The notes under the pieces are model-generated. The model was not told the DNA's origin, did not search any database, and was given only the letters and a program-made list of their open reading frames with translations. A stretch of 64,000 bases of DNA from Acidobacteriota bacterium (GTDB lineage Bacteria; Acidobacteriota; Terriglobia; Terriglobales; Acidobacteriaceae), in contig JAJZBZ010000002.1 in assembly GCA_021846275.1 (NCBI GenBank), forward strand, positions 496,001 to 560,000. The letters run 5' to 3'. Made by a program: the position numbers and the translations under genes. Positions 40,703 through 49,512 of the stretch are shown here, in pieces; position 1 is the stretch's first letter, and every line of letters starts with the position of its first letter.

Positions 40703-42133
40703 TCAGGCGTAATGGAGCAGCATCATGAAGCCGGAGTCCATGTGGTCCTGCTGGTGGCAGTGGAAGAGCGTCCTGCCGGGATTGTTCGCCGTGAAGACCA
40801 GCTCCGTCTGCTCGCGCATCGGCAGCAGCACCACGTCCTTGTAAACACCGGAGATCGCGCGCCCATGCATCCGGCTCACCGCAAACGTGTGCCGATGCAG
40901 ATGCACCGGATGGATGTCATCGCTCTGGTTGTCCAGAATCAGACGATAGCGCGCGCCCGTCTTCAGGTTCGTCGCATGCGTGTGCGGCCAGACTTCGCCA
41001 TTGATCGTCCAATGATCGAAATCGCCATAGCCCTCGAACTTCGGTCGAATCACCAGCGGAATGGGAATCGCCTCGTCGCTGGGGTACTCGCCGTTCGCCG
41101 CCTGGCCGCCGAAGCGCGCGTAGTGAAAGTCGTCCCTGTCCGGATCGCGCCACTGCGGCTCGCCCGTCTGTCCCGCGTACTCGACGACGATGCCCATCCC
41201 GGAGCGGCGTATCTGCGCATCGGTTTCGCCCAGAATCCACACGCCCGGTTCTTTCATCTCCACCACGGCATCCACGCGCTCAGCAGGCCCCATGCGAATC
41301 GTCTCCACCACGGCCTGCGTCGCCACGGGATTTCCGTCCAGCGCCGTCACGCGAAAGTGATGTCCCGGCAAGGCCACCGTATGCGCGAGGGTCGCGCTCG
41401 TGTTCAGCAGATGCACCAGCACGCGCTCACCGGCGCGCACGCGGATCGGCTCGCCGTGGCCGAGCATCCGGTCATTGATCGTCGCATGGTTGTACATCAC
41501 CTCCTGGTAGCCATCCGACCCGCCGTGGATGTATCCGTTCCAGTCATGGAGCGCGAGAAAAATCTCCTGGTCGTAGCGACCCGGCTCCTCGCGCGCGTCG
41601 ATCATGAAAAATCCAAACTCGCCGGAAAACGTGGCGCGATCCAGATGATGCCCCGCATAGGTGTGCGTGTGATACCAGCGAAAGCCCGCCGGACGCGCCT
41701 CAAAACTGTAGCGCTGGACGCCTCCGTGCGGTGCCGACATCGGCGAGCCTTCCTCATCCGCGCCATCCTCCACGGACGGAATATGCAGCCCGTGCCAGTG
41801 AACAATATCCGGGCGATCGGTTTCATTCACCACGTCAATCGTCACGCGCTGGCCTTCGCGCACGCGAATCAGCTCGCCGGGCACGCGCCCGTTATAGGCC
41901 GTCGTCTTCACGATCCGGCCCGGCGCAATCTCCAGCTTCAGCGGCGCGATGCGAATCGTGTGATCGGGCGGCGTCTGTGCGGCGATGGTCTGCGCGGCCA
42001 TCGCCCGCGCGGCATGGCTCTGCGACACGAGACTCTGCGCCATCAGCCGCCGCTCTACCGCCTGCGTCAGCGTTCCAGCCATCGCGCCAGCCAACAACTT
42101 CGTCCCACCCGCCAGAAAGTCCCTGCGCCGCAT
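40703..42133 (-). CDS. Tat-exported multicopper oxidase
   Basis: The 476-residue protein begins with a Tat signal (MRRRDFLAGGTKLLAGAMAG). All four copper-ligand motifs are present: HWHGLH and WYHTHTYAGHH in the first domain, and HPVHLHRH and HCHQQDHMDSGFM at the C-terminus. The last holds the type 1 Cys-His pair and the axial Met. This gives a three-cupredoxin oxidase that reduces O2 to water while oxidising an organic substrate or metal ion; copper or laccase-like roles are equally possible. AGGAGG sits 3 bases before ATG 42133. A GTG 24 bases further up would extend it but lies before the Tat motif. Confidence 0.92.
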   Translation of the reverse strand: MRRRDFLAGGTKLLAGAMAGTLTQAVERRLMAQSLVSQSHAARAMAAQTIAAQTPPDHTIRIAPLKLEIAPGRIVKTTAYNGRVPGELIRVREGQRVTIDVVNETDRPDIVHWHGLHIPSVEDGADEEGSPMSAPHGGVQRYSFEARPAGFRWYHTHTYAGHHLDRATFSGEFGFFMIDAREEPGRYDQEIFLALHDWNGYIHGGSDGYQEVMYNHATINDRMLGHGEPIRVRAGERVLVHLLNTSATLAHTVALPGHHFRVTALDGNPVATQAVVETIRMGPAERVDAVVEMKEPGVWILGETDAQIRRSGMGIVVEYAGQTGEPQWRDPDRDDFHYARFGGQAANGEYPSDEAIPIPLVIRPKFEGYGDFDHWTINGEVWPHTHATNLKTGARYRLILDNQSDDIHPVHLHRHTFAVSRMHGRAISGVYKDVVLLPMREQTELVFTANNPGRTLFHCHQQDHMDSGFMMLLHYA

Positions 42134-42300
42134 AATCCTCCTGTGCTCGCACTCCACCGTTGGATGCGCGTTACGCTGTCCGAGTGAGAAGATGCGGCAA
42201 CGAAAGAGACTCGTGCGCAGAGACTGGAATATGCCGCTAACGTCTCACAACCCACGATGCTGCCAATACAATCGCAGAAGCGCGGCTGACGGACGAGAGG

Positions 42301-42954
42301 ATGACGATCAACCACCCACTGAACACTCTGCTTGCCGAAGCGGACTCGGCACCGCTGGACGGCGCGGCGCTCGCGCGTTTCGATGCGTATCTGGCGCTGC
42401 TCGTGCGCTGGAATGCGCGGACGAATCTGACGGCGATTCGCACGGCGGACGGGATTCTGCGGCGGCATTTTCTGGAGTCGATTCTGGCCGCGCGCACGCT
42501 GCCCGTGGGAGTTCGCACGCTCGTCGACTTTGGCTCCGGGGCTGGATTTCCGGGACTGCCGATCGCCATCTGTCGCCCGGAGATTGCCGTGACGCTGGCC
42601 GAGAGCCAACAGAAGAAATCCGCTTTTCTGCGCGAAGCGGTTCGGACGATGGGCCTGACGGTGGCGGTGCATGCTGCTCGCGCGGAGACTCTGACGGAGC
42701 GATTCGACTGCGTGACGCTGCGCGCGGTGGATCGGATGGTGCAGGCGATCACAGCGGCGGTCGGTCTGGTGACGCCGGGCGGCTGGCTGGCCGTGCTCAC
42801 GACGGAGGGTTATGCTGCTTCCGCGCGAGCGGCAGCCGAGGCGAGAGCCTTTGATTCAAATAAAGCGATTTATCGGATTCAATGGAACCCTTCGCCGCAA
42901 CTGCTGACCGCCACCCGAGAGCAGATGCTTCTGGGGCAAATCGTTTTCGTCTGA
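42301..42954 (+). CDS. rsmG: 16S rRNA (guanine527-N7)-methyltransferase
   Basis: The 217-residue protein has the GidB/RsmG core: LLVRWNARTNLTAIRTADGILRRHFLESIL, then SAM motif LVDFGSGAGFPGLPIAI and VTLAESQQKKSAFLREAVRTMG. It methylates G527 of 16S rRNA. It precedes parA and parB, the order seen near the replication origin in many bacteria. GAGAGG lies right before the ATG. Confidence 0.95.
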   Translation: MTINHPLNTLLAEADSAPLDGAALARFDAYLALLVRWNARTNLTAIRTADGILRRHFLESILAARTLPVGVRTLVDFGSGAGFPGLPIAICRPEIAVTLAESQQKKSAFLREAVRTMGLTVAVHAARAETLTERFDCVTLRAVDRMVQAITAAVGLVTPGGWLAVLTTEGYAASARAAAEARAFDSNKAIYRIQWNPSPQLLTATREQMLLGQIVFV

Positions 42955-43086
42955 TTTTCGCTTTTGATTGCAATTCTGTTTTTGCCGCCAGTCTGCGAAC
43001 AAATACCTTGCTTCCGGTCGGCTTTCGCCGAAGTCTGCCGTACGCATCTTTCCGTGCATAGCCTCTCCGTGTACTCTGGGAAGGCC

Positions 43087-43878
43087 ATGAGCAAAGTCCT
43101 GGGAATCGTGAACCAGAAGGGTGGCGTGGGCAAGACGACGACCGCCATCAATCTTGCAGCCAGCCTGGCGATGCTGGGCCAGCGCATTCTGCTGGTCGAT
43201 TGCGACCCGCAGGCGAACTGCACCTCCGGCCTTGGATTTGCCCGCGACGATGAGCGCGCGTCGGTCTATGACCTGATCACGGGAACGGTTTCGGCTGCGG
43301 AGTGTCTGTTGCCGACCGGAGTGGAGAACCTGACGCTGCTGCCGGGCAGCAAGAATCTGACGGGTGCCAATATAGAACTGGCCGGGGAAGACGACCGGGC
43401 GACGCGACTGCGGTCGGCGCTTGCTCCGGCGCTTGCGGGCTTTGATCGGGTGATTCTGGATTGCCCGCCGGCGCTGGACCTGCTCACTCTGAACGCGCTT
43501 GCAGCGGCCGATAGCCTGATTGTGCCAATGCAGGCGGAGTATTTTGCGCTGGAGGGAATCTCGGAGCTGATTTCCAATTTGGAACGTGTACGCGCTGCGC
43601 TCAATCCACGACTGACGATCGAGGGTGTCCTGCTGACGATGTACGACGACCGAACGAATCTGGCGCAGCAGGTGACGGAGACGCTGCGCGAATACTTCAA
43701 GGAGCGCCTCTTTCAGACCGTCATCCCGCGCAATATCCGGCTGGCGGAAGCACCGAGTCACGGCAAGCCGGTGATTGCGTACGATCCTCGTTCGCGTGGC
43801 GCGGAGGCGTATATGGATTTGGCGGTGGAGTATCTTCGGCGCAATGGGATTTCGAGTTCCCGCGAGTCCGGGGAATAG
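43087..43878 (+). CDS. parA: Chromosome-partitioning ATPase ParA (Soj)
   Basis: The 263-residue protein has the deviant Walker A KGGVGKTTTAINLA at residues 11-24 with Lys16, Walker B-like VILDCPPALDLLTLNAL, and IPRNIRLAEAPSHGKPV near the C-terminus. It is the small chromosomal ParA type. ATP-dependent DNA binding and ParB-stimulated release drive origin segregation. I use ATG 43087, with GGAAGG shortly upstream; the frame upstream is not homologous. parB follows with parS sites between. Confidence 0.95.
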   Translation: MSKVLGIVNQKGGVGKTTTAINLAASLAMLGQRILLVDCDPQANCTSGLGFARDDERASVYDLITGTVSAAECLLPTGVENLTLLPGSKNLTGANIELAGEDDRATRLRSALAPALAGFDRVILDCPPALDLLTLNALAAADSLIVPMQAEYFALEGISELISNLERVRAALNPRLTIEGVLLTMYDDRTNLAQQVTETLREYFKERLFQTVIPRNIRLAEAPSHGKPVIAYDPRSRGAEAYMDLAVEYLRRNGISSSRESGE

Positions 43879-43987
43879 AAGGCAGGAGGGATGCTCTTCC
43901 GGCTCCTTCGTGGATGGTCTGGCCGACTCCTCCGCCCGCCACAACTCACCGTGACCTGCGCATCGACGGGACGGACTTCCCGGAATC

Positions 43988-44003
43988 TGTTCCACGTGGA
44001 ACA
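43988..44003. promoter_or_regulatory. parS: parS site 1 (ParB-binding palindrome)
   Basis: TGTTCCACGTGGAACA is a perfect 16-bp palindrome and close to the chromosomal consensus TGTTTCACGTGAAACA. It lies between parA and parB, where such sites are usual. Confidence 0.9.
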
Positions 44004-44006
44004 GAT

Positions 44007-44032
44007 TCCACACGCCTCCACAGCGCTCCACA
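44007..44032. repeat. Three TCCACA hexamers at exact 10-bp spacing
   Basis: TCCACA starts at 44007, 44017 and 44027. The units (ATTCCACACG, CCTCCACAGC, GCTCCACAGC) form an imperfect 10-bp tandem repeat placed between the two parS sites. The hexamer equals the 3' half of a DnaA box. Confidence 0.55.
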
Positions 44033-44072
44033 GCAAAAATCGACCTGGGCAGCGCGATCTCTCCCGTAAGAT

Positions 44073-44088
44073 GGTTCCACGTGGAACC
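44073..44088. promoter_or_regulatory. parS: parS site 2 (ParB-binding palindrome)
   Basis: GGTTCCACGTGGAACC is a second perfect 16-bp palindrome, 85 bp after site 1. It covers the GTG at 44081, which argues against that codon as the parB start. Confidence 0.88.
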
Positions 44089-44110
44089 ATACGGTCCGTT
44101 GCATTGGGAA

Positions 44111-45106
44111 ATGCTTCCCGTGGAACGCGCAGAATCCAAACCCGACCCCAGGATTCCAGCGCAGGAGCTGCCTTTGAATATCCCCAAATCCCCGGTATCC
44201 GACAAAAACCGCACCCTCGAACGTCGCGCTCTCGGCAAAGGTCTCGACAGTCTGCTGCCGCGCATCGTGCCGCCAGCCGCTGCCGCTGCTCCCATGCCGA
44301 CGGACTCCGGCAGACCGCTTGAAATCGCTCTGCGGCAGATTGAGCGAAATCCTTTTCAGACGAGGACCACATACGACGAAGCCGCGCTCGACGAACTGGC
44401 CGACTCCATTCGCGCCACAGGCGTCATCCAGCCGGTTCTCGTCCGGCCACTGCCCAACGCGAGGTTCCAGCTTATCGCCGGCGAGCGCCGGTGGCTGGCC
44501 GCGCAGCGAGCTGATCTGGAGACAATTCCAGCGATTGTGCGCTCGGTCTCCGATGAGCAGGTGCTGGAAATCACCATCGTCGAAAACCTTCAGCGTGTTG
44601 ACCTGAACCCGATTGAGCAAGCCAAAGCCTTTCACCGGCTCAGTCGTGAATTTGGGATGACTCAGGAGCAGATGGCGATCCGCACAGGCAAGGACCGCTC
44701 GTCGATTGCAAACTTCCTGCGGCTGCTGCGGTTGCCCGAGCCGGTTCAGGAGATGGTCTCAAGCGGTCAGCTTTCGTTTGGCCATGCGCGGGCGCTGCTG
44801 GCGCTGGACTCACCGTCAGACATTGAGACTGTGGCGCGGCGGATTGTTTCTGCCGGACTCTCGGTGCGCCAGGCGGAGGCTCTGATCCGTTCGTTTCGGC
44901 CTGGGATTCTGGATGACAAGCCTCGCGCTGCCGCGAAGGAGGCTTCGTCGGAGCCTGCCGACCCGAACGTGGCCGATGCGGAAGAGCGCTTGCGCTCGGC
45001 GCTGGGGATGCGTGTGCGAATTGAAGACAAGAACGGGCGCGGCCGACTGATTATCGAGTACGCGACGTTGGACGACTTCGATGTGTTGATTGAAAAACTA
45101 GGCTAG
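44111..45106 (+). CDS. parB: Chromosome-partitioning protein ParB (Spo0J)
   Basis: The protein has RRALGKGLDSLLPR near its N-terminus, the ParB/Srx CTP-binding domain with IERNPFQTRTTYDEAALDELADSIRATGVIQPVLVRPL and LIAGERRWLAAQRA, the helix-turn-helix MTQEQMAIRTGKDRSSIANFLRLL, and a C-terminal dimerisation part. It loads at parS and spreads or slides on DNA. ATG 44111 is used (331 residues). A TTG at 44174 has a better ribosome site (GGAG, ~6 bases before) and may be the true start, leaving RRALGKGL near the end as in other ParBs. Confidence 0.93.
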   Translation: MLPVERAESKPDPRIPAQELPLNIPKSPVSDKNRTLERRALGKGLDSLLPRIVPPAAAAAPMPTDSGRPLEIALRQIERNPFQTRTTYDEAALDELADSIRATGVIQPVLVRPLPNARFQLIAGERRWLAAQRADLETIPAIVRSVSDEQVLEITIVENLQRVDLNPIEQAKAFHRLSREFGMTQEQMAIRTGKDRSSIANFLRLLRLPEPVQEMVSSGQLSFGHARALLALDSPSDIETVARRIVSAGLSVRQAEALIRSFRPGILDDKPRAAAKEASSEPADPNVADAEERLRSALGMRVRIEDKNGRGRLIIEYATLDDFDVLIEKLG

Positions 45107-45136
45107 ATCGTAAACACAATCGCTTGTCTATTAATC

Positions 45137-45835
45137 TTACTCTTCTTTGCGCGAAACTTTCGTTGTTCCGGGGCGGAGATGCGAGAGTCCGTGGGAGGCG
45201 CGGCGCGTGAGGCGGATCGCTTCCGGGCGGAACTCGGCGGCAAGATTTGATCCTGCGAGTGCTCCGAGGCTGGTAAGCGTCCGCTGCGTCAGATGGGTTG
45301 AATTCTGGAACTGAGGCGCGAGCCAGGTATTGGCCAGTTCCGCCGCTGTGAAGGCTGCGGCCAGGCTGGAGACGGCCAACGTCCGGCGACCTGAAACGCG
45401 TCGATCAAAGAGTGTGAAACTGGCCGCATGGGAAGCACGCCGCAGTGCGTTGCCCTGCTGAGCGGGCTGGTAGCGGTCGTCCTCGCGCAGGATCGCCGCG
45501 ACAGCCGCCTGAGCCGATGTGGCCGCGCTTTGCCGGGCCAGATAACCGGCATAGAGATGCGCGAAGCCCTCGACGCCATCGCTCCAGGCCGGTGGCTGCT
45601 GGCGCGGCGGATGCGCCATGGAAAATGCTGCATCGATGCCCGGCATGAGCCATGCGGCTGGATCGACGGAGGACCGCACCCAGAGTTGCGCGCGCAACCT
45701 CATGTTGAGCACGGCAGCCTGTCCGGACAGAGGTTCGGCCTGCGAGGGCACGCGCTGGGCCAGCAGCGGAATCGCCGCCAGAGACGCCCACAGAAACAGA
45801 AAAGCCGACGCGCGCGTCGGCTGAGAGGCTGGCAT
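45137..45835 (-). CDS. Exported protein of unknown function
   Basis: The 232-residue protein starts with a signal peptide (AFLFLWASLAAIPLLAQ). It then shows WSDGVEGFAHLYAGYLARQSA and VAAILREDDRYQPAQQGNALRRASHAASFTLFDRRVSGRRT, a pattern I associate with uncharacterised acidobacterial exported proteins. Ala-rich helical segments continue to the end. AGGAG lies 8 bases before ATG 45835; the upstream frame is noncoding. It is convergent with parB (30-bp gap), so no functional link is implied. Confidence 0.65.
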   Translation of the reverse strand: MPASQPTRASAFLFLWASLAAIPLLAQRVPSQAEPLSGQAAVLNMRLRAQLWVRSSVDPAAWLMPGIDAAFSMAHPPRQQPPAWSDGVEGFAHLYAGYLARQSAATSAQAAVAAILREDDRYQPAQQGNALRRASHAASFTLFDRRVSGRRTLAVSSLAAAFTAAELANTWLAPQFQNSTHLTQRTLTSLGALAGSNLAAEFRPEAIRLTRRASHGLSHLRPGTTKVSRKEE

Positions 45836-45944
45836 GGTTGAACTCCTGAGAGTGAACTGGATCACGAGTATGCCAGAAAAGAGCGAAATTGCCTGCGCGC
45901 GATTTATACTTCGCTTCGGGAATCTGACTCGACGCGAGGGAACG

Positions 45945-46460
45945 ATGAAAAGACGATGGAATCGATGGGTCGGCGCACTGCTGCTCGGCGCGGGCATCTG
46001 CGTGGGAGCGGCCAGCGCGCAAACCACAGGACAGAGCGGCACGCTGCTCACACCGGCGCAGACGCAGAAACTGCTGCCTGCGGCGGTCTATTTCAAGGGG
46101 CAGAGCGCGACCACGCAGATCCGCAACTCGGGCGGGGTGAAGTTTGCCGACGGGGCGTATCTGCTGGCGGTGATGGTGGACACGAGCGGGTATTCGTCAG
46201 AGGTGGCGCAGAAGTATCAGGCGTACCTGATTACCGAAGACGCGATCAATGTCGGCGGCAGGGCACTGCCTGCGGGCATTTATGGCGTGGGCTTTGTCGC
46301 CGGGCAGTTCGTGGTGATGGACGTGGGCGCGCATACGCTGCTCAGCGTACCTTCGGCCAGCGACGAGGCGATGAAGCGCCCGCGTCCGCTGGAGGTGGTG
46401 GCGGATGGCGGCGCGTATCGGCTGTATGAGGGCCGACAGTATGTGACGCTGGGGAAGTGA
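45945..46460 (+). CDS. Small exported protein of unknown function
   Basis: The 171-residue protein has a signal peptide (RWVGALLLGAGICVGAASAQ). The mature part has short beta segments such as GVKFADGAYLLAVMVDTSGYSSEVAQKYQAYLITEDAINVGGRALPAGIYGVGFVAGQFVVMDVGAHTLL. A single-domain periplasmic role seems likely; I do not recognise the family. CGAGGGAACG precedes ATG 45945. It is divergent from the exported protein gene at 45835 across 109 bases. Confidence 0.65.
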   Translation: MKRRWNRWVGALLLGAGICVGAASAQTTGQSGTLLTPAQTQKLLPAAVYFKGQSATTQIRNSGGVKFADGAYLLAVMVDTSGYSSEVAQKYQAYLITEDAINVGGRALPAGIYGVGFVAGQFVVMDVGAHTLLSVPSASDEAMKRPRPLEVVADGGAYRLYEGRQYVTLGK

Positions 46461-46571
46461 GGGATTCGTTGTTTGTAAACTGCGGGGCAGCTTGCGCGAC
46501 CCCATTGTTGTCTGCCTGGTTGCCACATTGCGTCAGTAGCTGTTGGGGAGAAACGCAAGAGGGATAGCGCG

Positions 46572-48014
46572 ATGAGGATGCGACCGGGTGCGGTGACGGG
46601 ATTTCTGCTGTGTGGGCGGGAGTGGGCGGACGGGGACGCGATGGAGGTGCGTTCGCCGTGGGACGGGGCCGTGCTGGCGCGCGTGGCGGTGGCGACGCGG
46701 AAGGATGCGCGGGAGGCTGTGACGCATGCCGTGGCGTCGCTGCGGCGGACGCGGGCGCTGCCGCGCTGGAAGCGGCGGGAGATTCTGGAGTCGGTGGCGG
46801 CGCAACTGACCGAGCAGCGGGAGCGGTTTGCGCAGTTGATTGTGGCCGAGGCGGGCAAGCCGATCCGCGCGGCACGTGTGGAGGTTGGGCGCGCGATCAC
46901 GGTCTTTCGGACGGCCGCGGAAGAGGCTGTGCGGCTGGGCGGCGAATCGATTCCACTCGATCTGGCTGAAGGCAACGAGAGTCGGTGGGGACTGGTGCAG
47001 CGTTTTCCGGTTGGCCCGGTGCTGGGGATTACGCCCTTCAACTTTCCGCTGAATCTGGTGGCGCACAAGCTGGCTCCGGCGATTGCGGCGGGCTGCCCGA
47101 TGATCGTGAAGCCCTCGCCGCAGACGCCGCTGACGGCGCTGGCGCTGGGCGAGTTGGTGCTGAAGGCCGGTTGGCCGGAAGAAGCCCTCGCCGTGCTCAC
47201 ACTGAGCAATGCCGATACGGCGTGGCTGGTCGAGCGCGAGGAGCGCATACGCATGGTCAGCTTTACCGGCTCCGCCGCTGTGGGATGGGCGCTGAAGGGG
47301 AAGAGCGGACGGAAGCGCGTGACGCTGGAACTGGGTGGAAATGCGGCGCTGATCCTGCACGGGGACTGGCGCGATCTGGACGAGGCGGCCGAGCGCGTGA
47401 CGGCAGGCGCGTTCGCTTACTCCGGGCAGAGCTGCATCAGCGTGCAGCGGGTGTATGTGGAGCGGCCGGTGTATCAGAGCTTTGCGTGGAAGGTCGCGGC
47501 GCTGGCGGAAAAGCTCGTCGGCGGCGATCCGGCGCTGGAGGCGACCGATGTTGGGCCGCTGATTCGTCGCGCGGACGCCGAGCGTGTGGAGCAGTGGATT
47601 GGCGAGGCCGAGGCGGGCGGAGCTGTGCTGCTGGAGGGTGGCGCGCGCGAAGGCGGCGTTGTGCGTCCGACGGTGATGAGCAAGACGCGGCGCGGCATGA
47701 AGGTGGTGGACGAAGAGGTCTTCGGGCCGGTCGTTGTGATTGAGCCGTATGACGATTTCGAGGACGCGCTGGCCGAGGTGAATCACTCGCGCTACGGTTT
47801 GCAGGCCGGGCTGATGACGCGCGATGCGGGACGGATTCTGACGGCGTATCGCGAGCTGGAGGTGGGTGCGGTGATTGTCGGCGACGTGCCGAACTGGCGC
47901 ATGGATGCGATGCCCTACGGCGGCGTGAAGGACTCCGGGATGGGACGCGAAGGGCTGCGCTGGGCGATTGAGGAGATGACCGAGCCGCGCATGCTGGCGA
48001 TGAACGGAATGTGA
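46572..48014 (+). CDS. Aldehyde dehydrogenase family protein
   Basis: The 480-residue protein has the NAD(P)-dependent aldehyde dehydrogenase fold: VGPVLGITPFNFPLNLVAHKLAPAIAAG for cofactor binding, VSFTGSAAVG, catalytic base Glu253 in LELGGN, and nucleophile Cys288 in AYSGQSCISVQ. The C-terminal MPYGGVKDSGMGREG motif is also present. Aldehyde specificity (succinate semialdehyde, glyceraldehyde 3-phosphate or other) is not clear. ATG 46572 follows GAGGGATAGCG. It stands alone, with a long gene-free stretch after it. Confidence 0.93.
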   Translation: MRMRPGAVTGFLLCGREWADGDAMEVRSPWDGAVLARVAVATRKDAREAVTHAVASLRRTRALPRWKRREILESVAAQLTEQRERFAQLIVAEAGKPIRAARVEVGRAITVFRTAAEEAVRLGGESIPLDLAEGNESRWGLVQRFPVGPVLGITPFNFPLNLVAHKLAPAIAAGCPMIVKPSPQTPLTALALGELVLKAGWPEEALAVLTLSNADTAWLVEREERIRMVSFTGSAAVGWALKGKSGRKRVTLELGGNAALILHGDWRDLDEAAERVTAGAFAYSGQSCISVQRVYVERPVYQSFAWKVAALAEKLVGGDPALEATDVGPLIRRADAERVEQWIGEAEAGGAVLLEGGAREGGVVRPTVMSKTRRGMKVVDEEVFGPVVVIEPYDDFEDALAEVNHSRYGLQAGLMTRDAGRILTAYRELEVGAVIVGDVPNWRMDAMPYGGVKDSGMGREGLRWAIEEMTEPRMLAMNGM

Positions 48015-48616
48015 GTCGAGGCGTGGCAGCGGTGAAGACGCGCAGGATGAATCCGGCAGGGTCGGAGACGGAGTGGGCAAGGCGGCGAGTCATCGCCCGG
48101 AACGGGACTCAAGTTCTGCAATCTGGTACGCGGCAGGCGCGCAGGGAACTTTTCCTGCGCGCGTTTCGTTTTCTGAGCATATCTCCTCGACTCGTGCGGC
48201 GCAGAATCCACAATATCTCGCGTCTCCGTTTCCTCTCGCGCAATATCCTGTGCCTGACGCGAAGAATTCTTATTTCATCTTCTGGGACGCGCATGGTGGC
48301 GCGGGAACCATCGAACACAATCCCGACCAAATCAGTCCATCGCTTCTGCGGATTTATGCCTCACTGGCAGGCAACGCGATCGAGAGCAAGATCATCCTAT
48401 CCAGTGTTCACGACAAACCTTACGCTGTTATAGTGAGACGCGTAGGGTGCCCGGTTTTCCACACAGGGCAGGCTGGCGCATCGGGGTTGGTTTTCGTAAT
48501 TCCTGGTAAGACTTCAGACCTTCAGGGCCGCTCCGCGGCAGTGAAGCGCAAGCAAATGACCGGAGCTGTGTGTCCACGCGCACAAGCCGAGGAAAACCGG
48601 AAGCAGGGAAAGATTC
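48015..48616 (+). other. Long leader/regulatory region upstream of the ACIII operon
   Basis: Two overlapping frames here (48011-48433 and 48073-48633) have unusual composition and no family resemblance, so I do not call them genes. The 602 bases probably hold the promoter and leader of the respiratory operon. A candidate promoter is at 48407-48434. Confidence 0.4.
48407..48434 (+). promoter_or_regulatory. Candidate promoter of the ACIII-caa3 operon (extended -10)
   Basis: TATAGT (48429-48434) is preceded by TGT, giving an extended -10 pattern TGnTATAGT. TTCACG (48407-48412) sits 16 bases upstream as a -35 element. It lies ~180 bases before actA. Confidence 0.45.
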
Positions 48617-49477
48617 ATGGCACAGATTTTTGATCGCAGCTCGAATGCGCTGGCTCGGATGAGCCTGGTGCTGACGGGCATACTGGTCATCGCGCTTGGA
48701 GTGACGCTGAACGAGTTGCAGCGTTCGCCATGGGTGACGCGGCAGGGGCAGCGGGCCGATCAGCCGGTCCCGTTCAGCCACAAACATCATGTGCAGGGTC
48801 TGGGCCTTCAGTGCCAGTACTGCCACACGTCGGTGGAGAAGTCGAGCTACGCCGGCATTCCGCCCACCAAGACCTGCATGAACTGCCACGCGCAGATATG
48901 GACCAACGCCGCGCTGCTGGAGCCGGTTCGTCATAGCTGGGCGACGGGAGAATCGATTCGCTGGATCAAGGTCCACGACCTGCCGGATTTTGTCTACTTC
49001 AACCACTCCGTGCATGTGAACAAGGGCATTGGCTGCGCCTCCTGCCATGGTCGCGTCGATCTGATGCCGCTGATGTATGAACAAAATACTCTCCAGATGG
49101 AGTGGTGCCTGAACTGCCATCGCAATCCGGGCAAGAACCTTCGCCCGACGAGCGAGATTTACAACATGGCCTGGAAAGCACCGACCGAGGATCATCCGGT
49201 CTGGTGCTCGGTGACAGACGCGAAGACGGGTGTGCCGACTGCCGAGAGCGTGAGCTGCGTGACGAAAGACCCGACCGACAGCGGTCCGGCGATGGCGTCG
49301 CTCGATATGCCCGCAACACCGGGCGCGAAGGACGCGGCACCGGGCGCGATGGTGATGCCGGCATCTCTGAGCTATACGAAGTTCACCAGCCAGAAGGCTC
49401 TGGGTGATTTTCTGATTGACCAGTACCACATTCGTCCGCCGCGGCAGTTGGCAAGCTGCGAGACATGCCACCGATGA
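48617..49477 (+). CDS. actA: Alternative complex III subunit ActA, multiheme cytochrome c
   Basis: The 286-residue protein has one N-terminal membrane helix (LVLTGILVIALGVTLNEL) and five CxxCH heme sites: CQYCH, CMNCH, CASCH, CLNCH and CETCH at the C-terminus. Axial histidines FSHKHHVQGLG and FNHSVHVNKG fit cytochrome c3-like folding. ActA takes electrons within the quinol-oxidising alternative complex III and passes them on. A ~60-residue Ala/Met-rich insertion lies before the last heme. It is the first gene of a long plus-strand operon. The next gene starts 35 bp later. Confidence 0.93.
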   Translation: MAQIFDRSSNALARMSLVLTGILVIALGVTLNELQRSPWVTRQGQRADQPVPFSHKHHVQGLGLQCQYCHTSVEKSSYAGIPPTKTCMNCHAQIWTNAALLEPVRHSWATGESIRWIKVHDLPDFVYFNHSVHVNKGIGCASCHGRVDLMPLMYEQNTLQMEWCLNCHRNPGKNLRPTSEIYNMAWKAPTEDHPVWCSVTDAKTGVPTAESVSCVTKDPTDSGPAMASLDMPATPGAKDAAPGAMVMPASLSYTKFTSQKALGDFLIDQYHIRPPRQLASCETCHR

Positions 49478-49512
49478 GATTCGAGGCAAACCAGAAGAAC
49501 CGAGGGGGCAAG

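Noticed and set aside
44111-44124. Third parS-like sequence (CTTCCCGTGGAAC) at the parB start
   Set aside because: One base is missing from the centre, so it does not form the 16-bp palindrome.
48011-48633. Two overlapping plus-strand open frames before actA
   Set aside because: No ribosome site at their starts, no family resemblance, and one ends inside actA. They fit a noncoding leader better.
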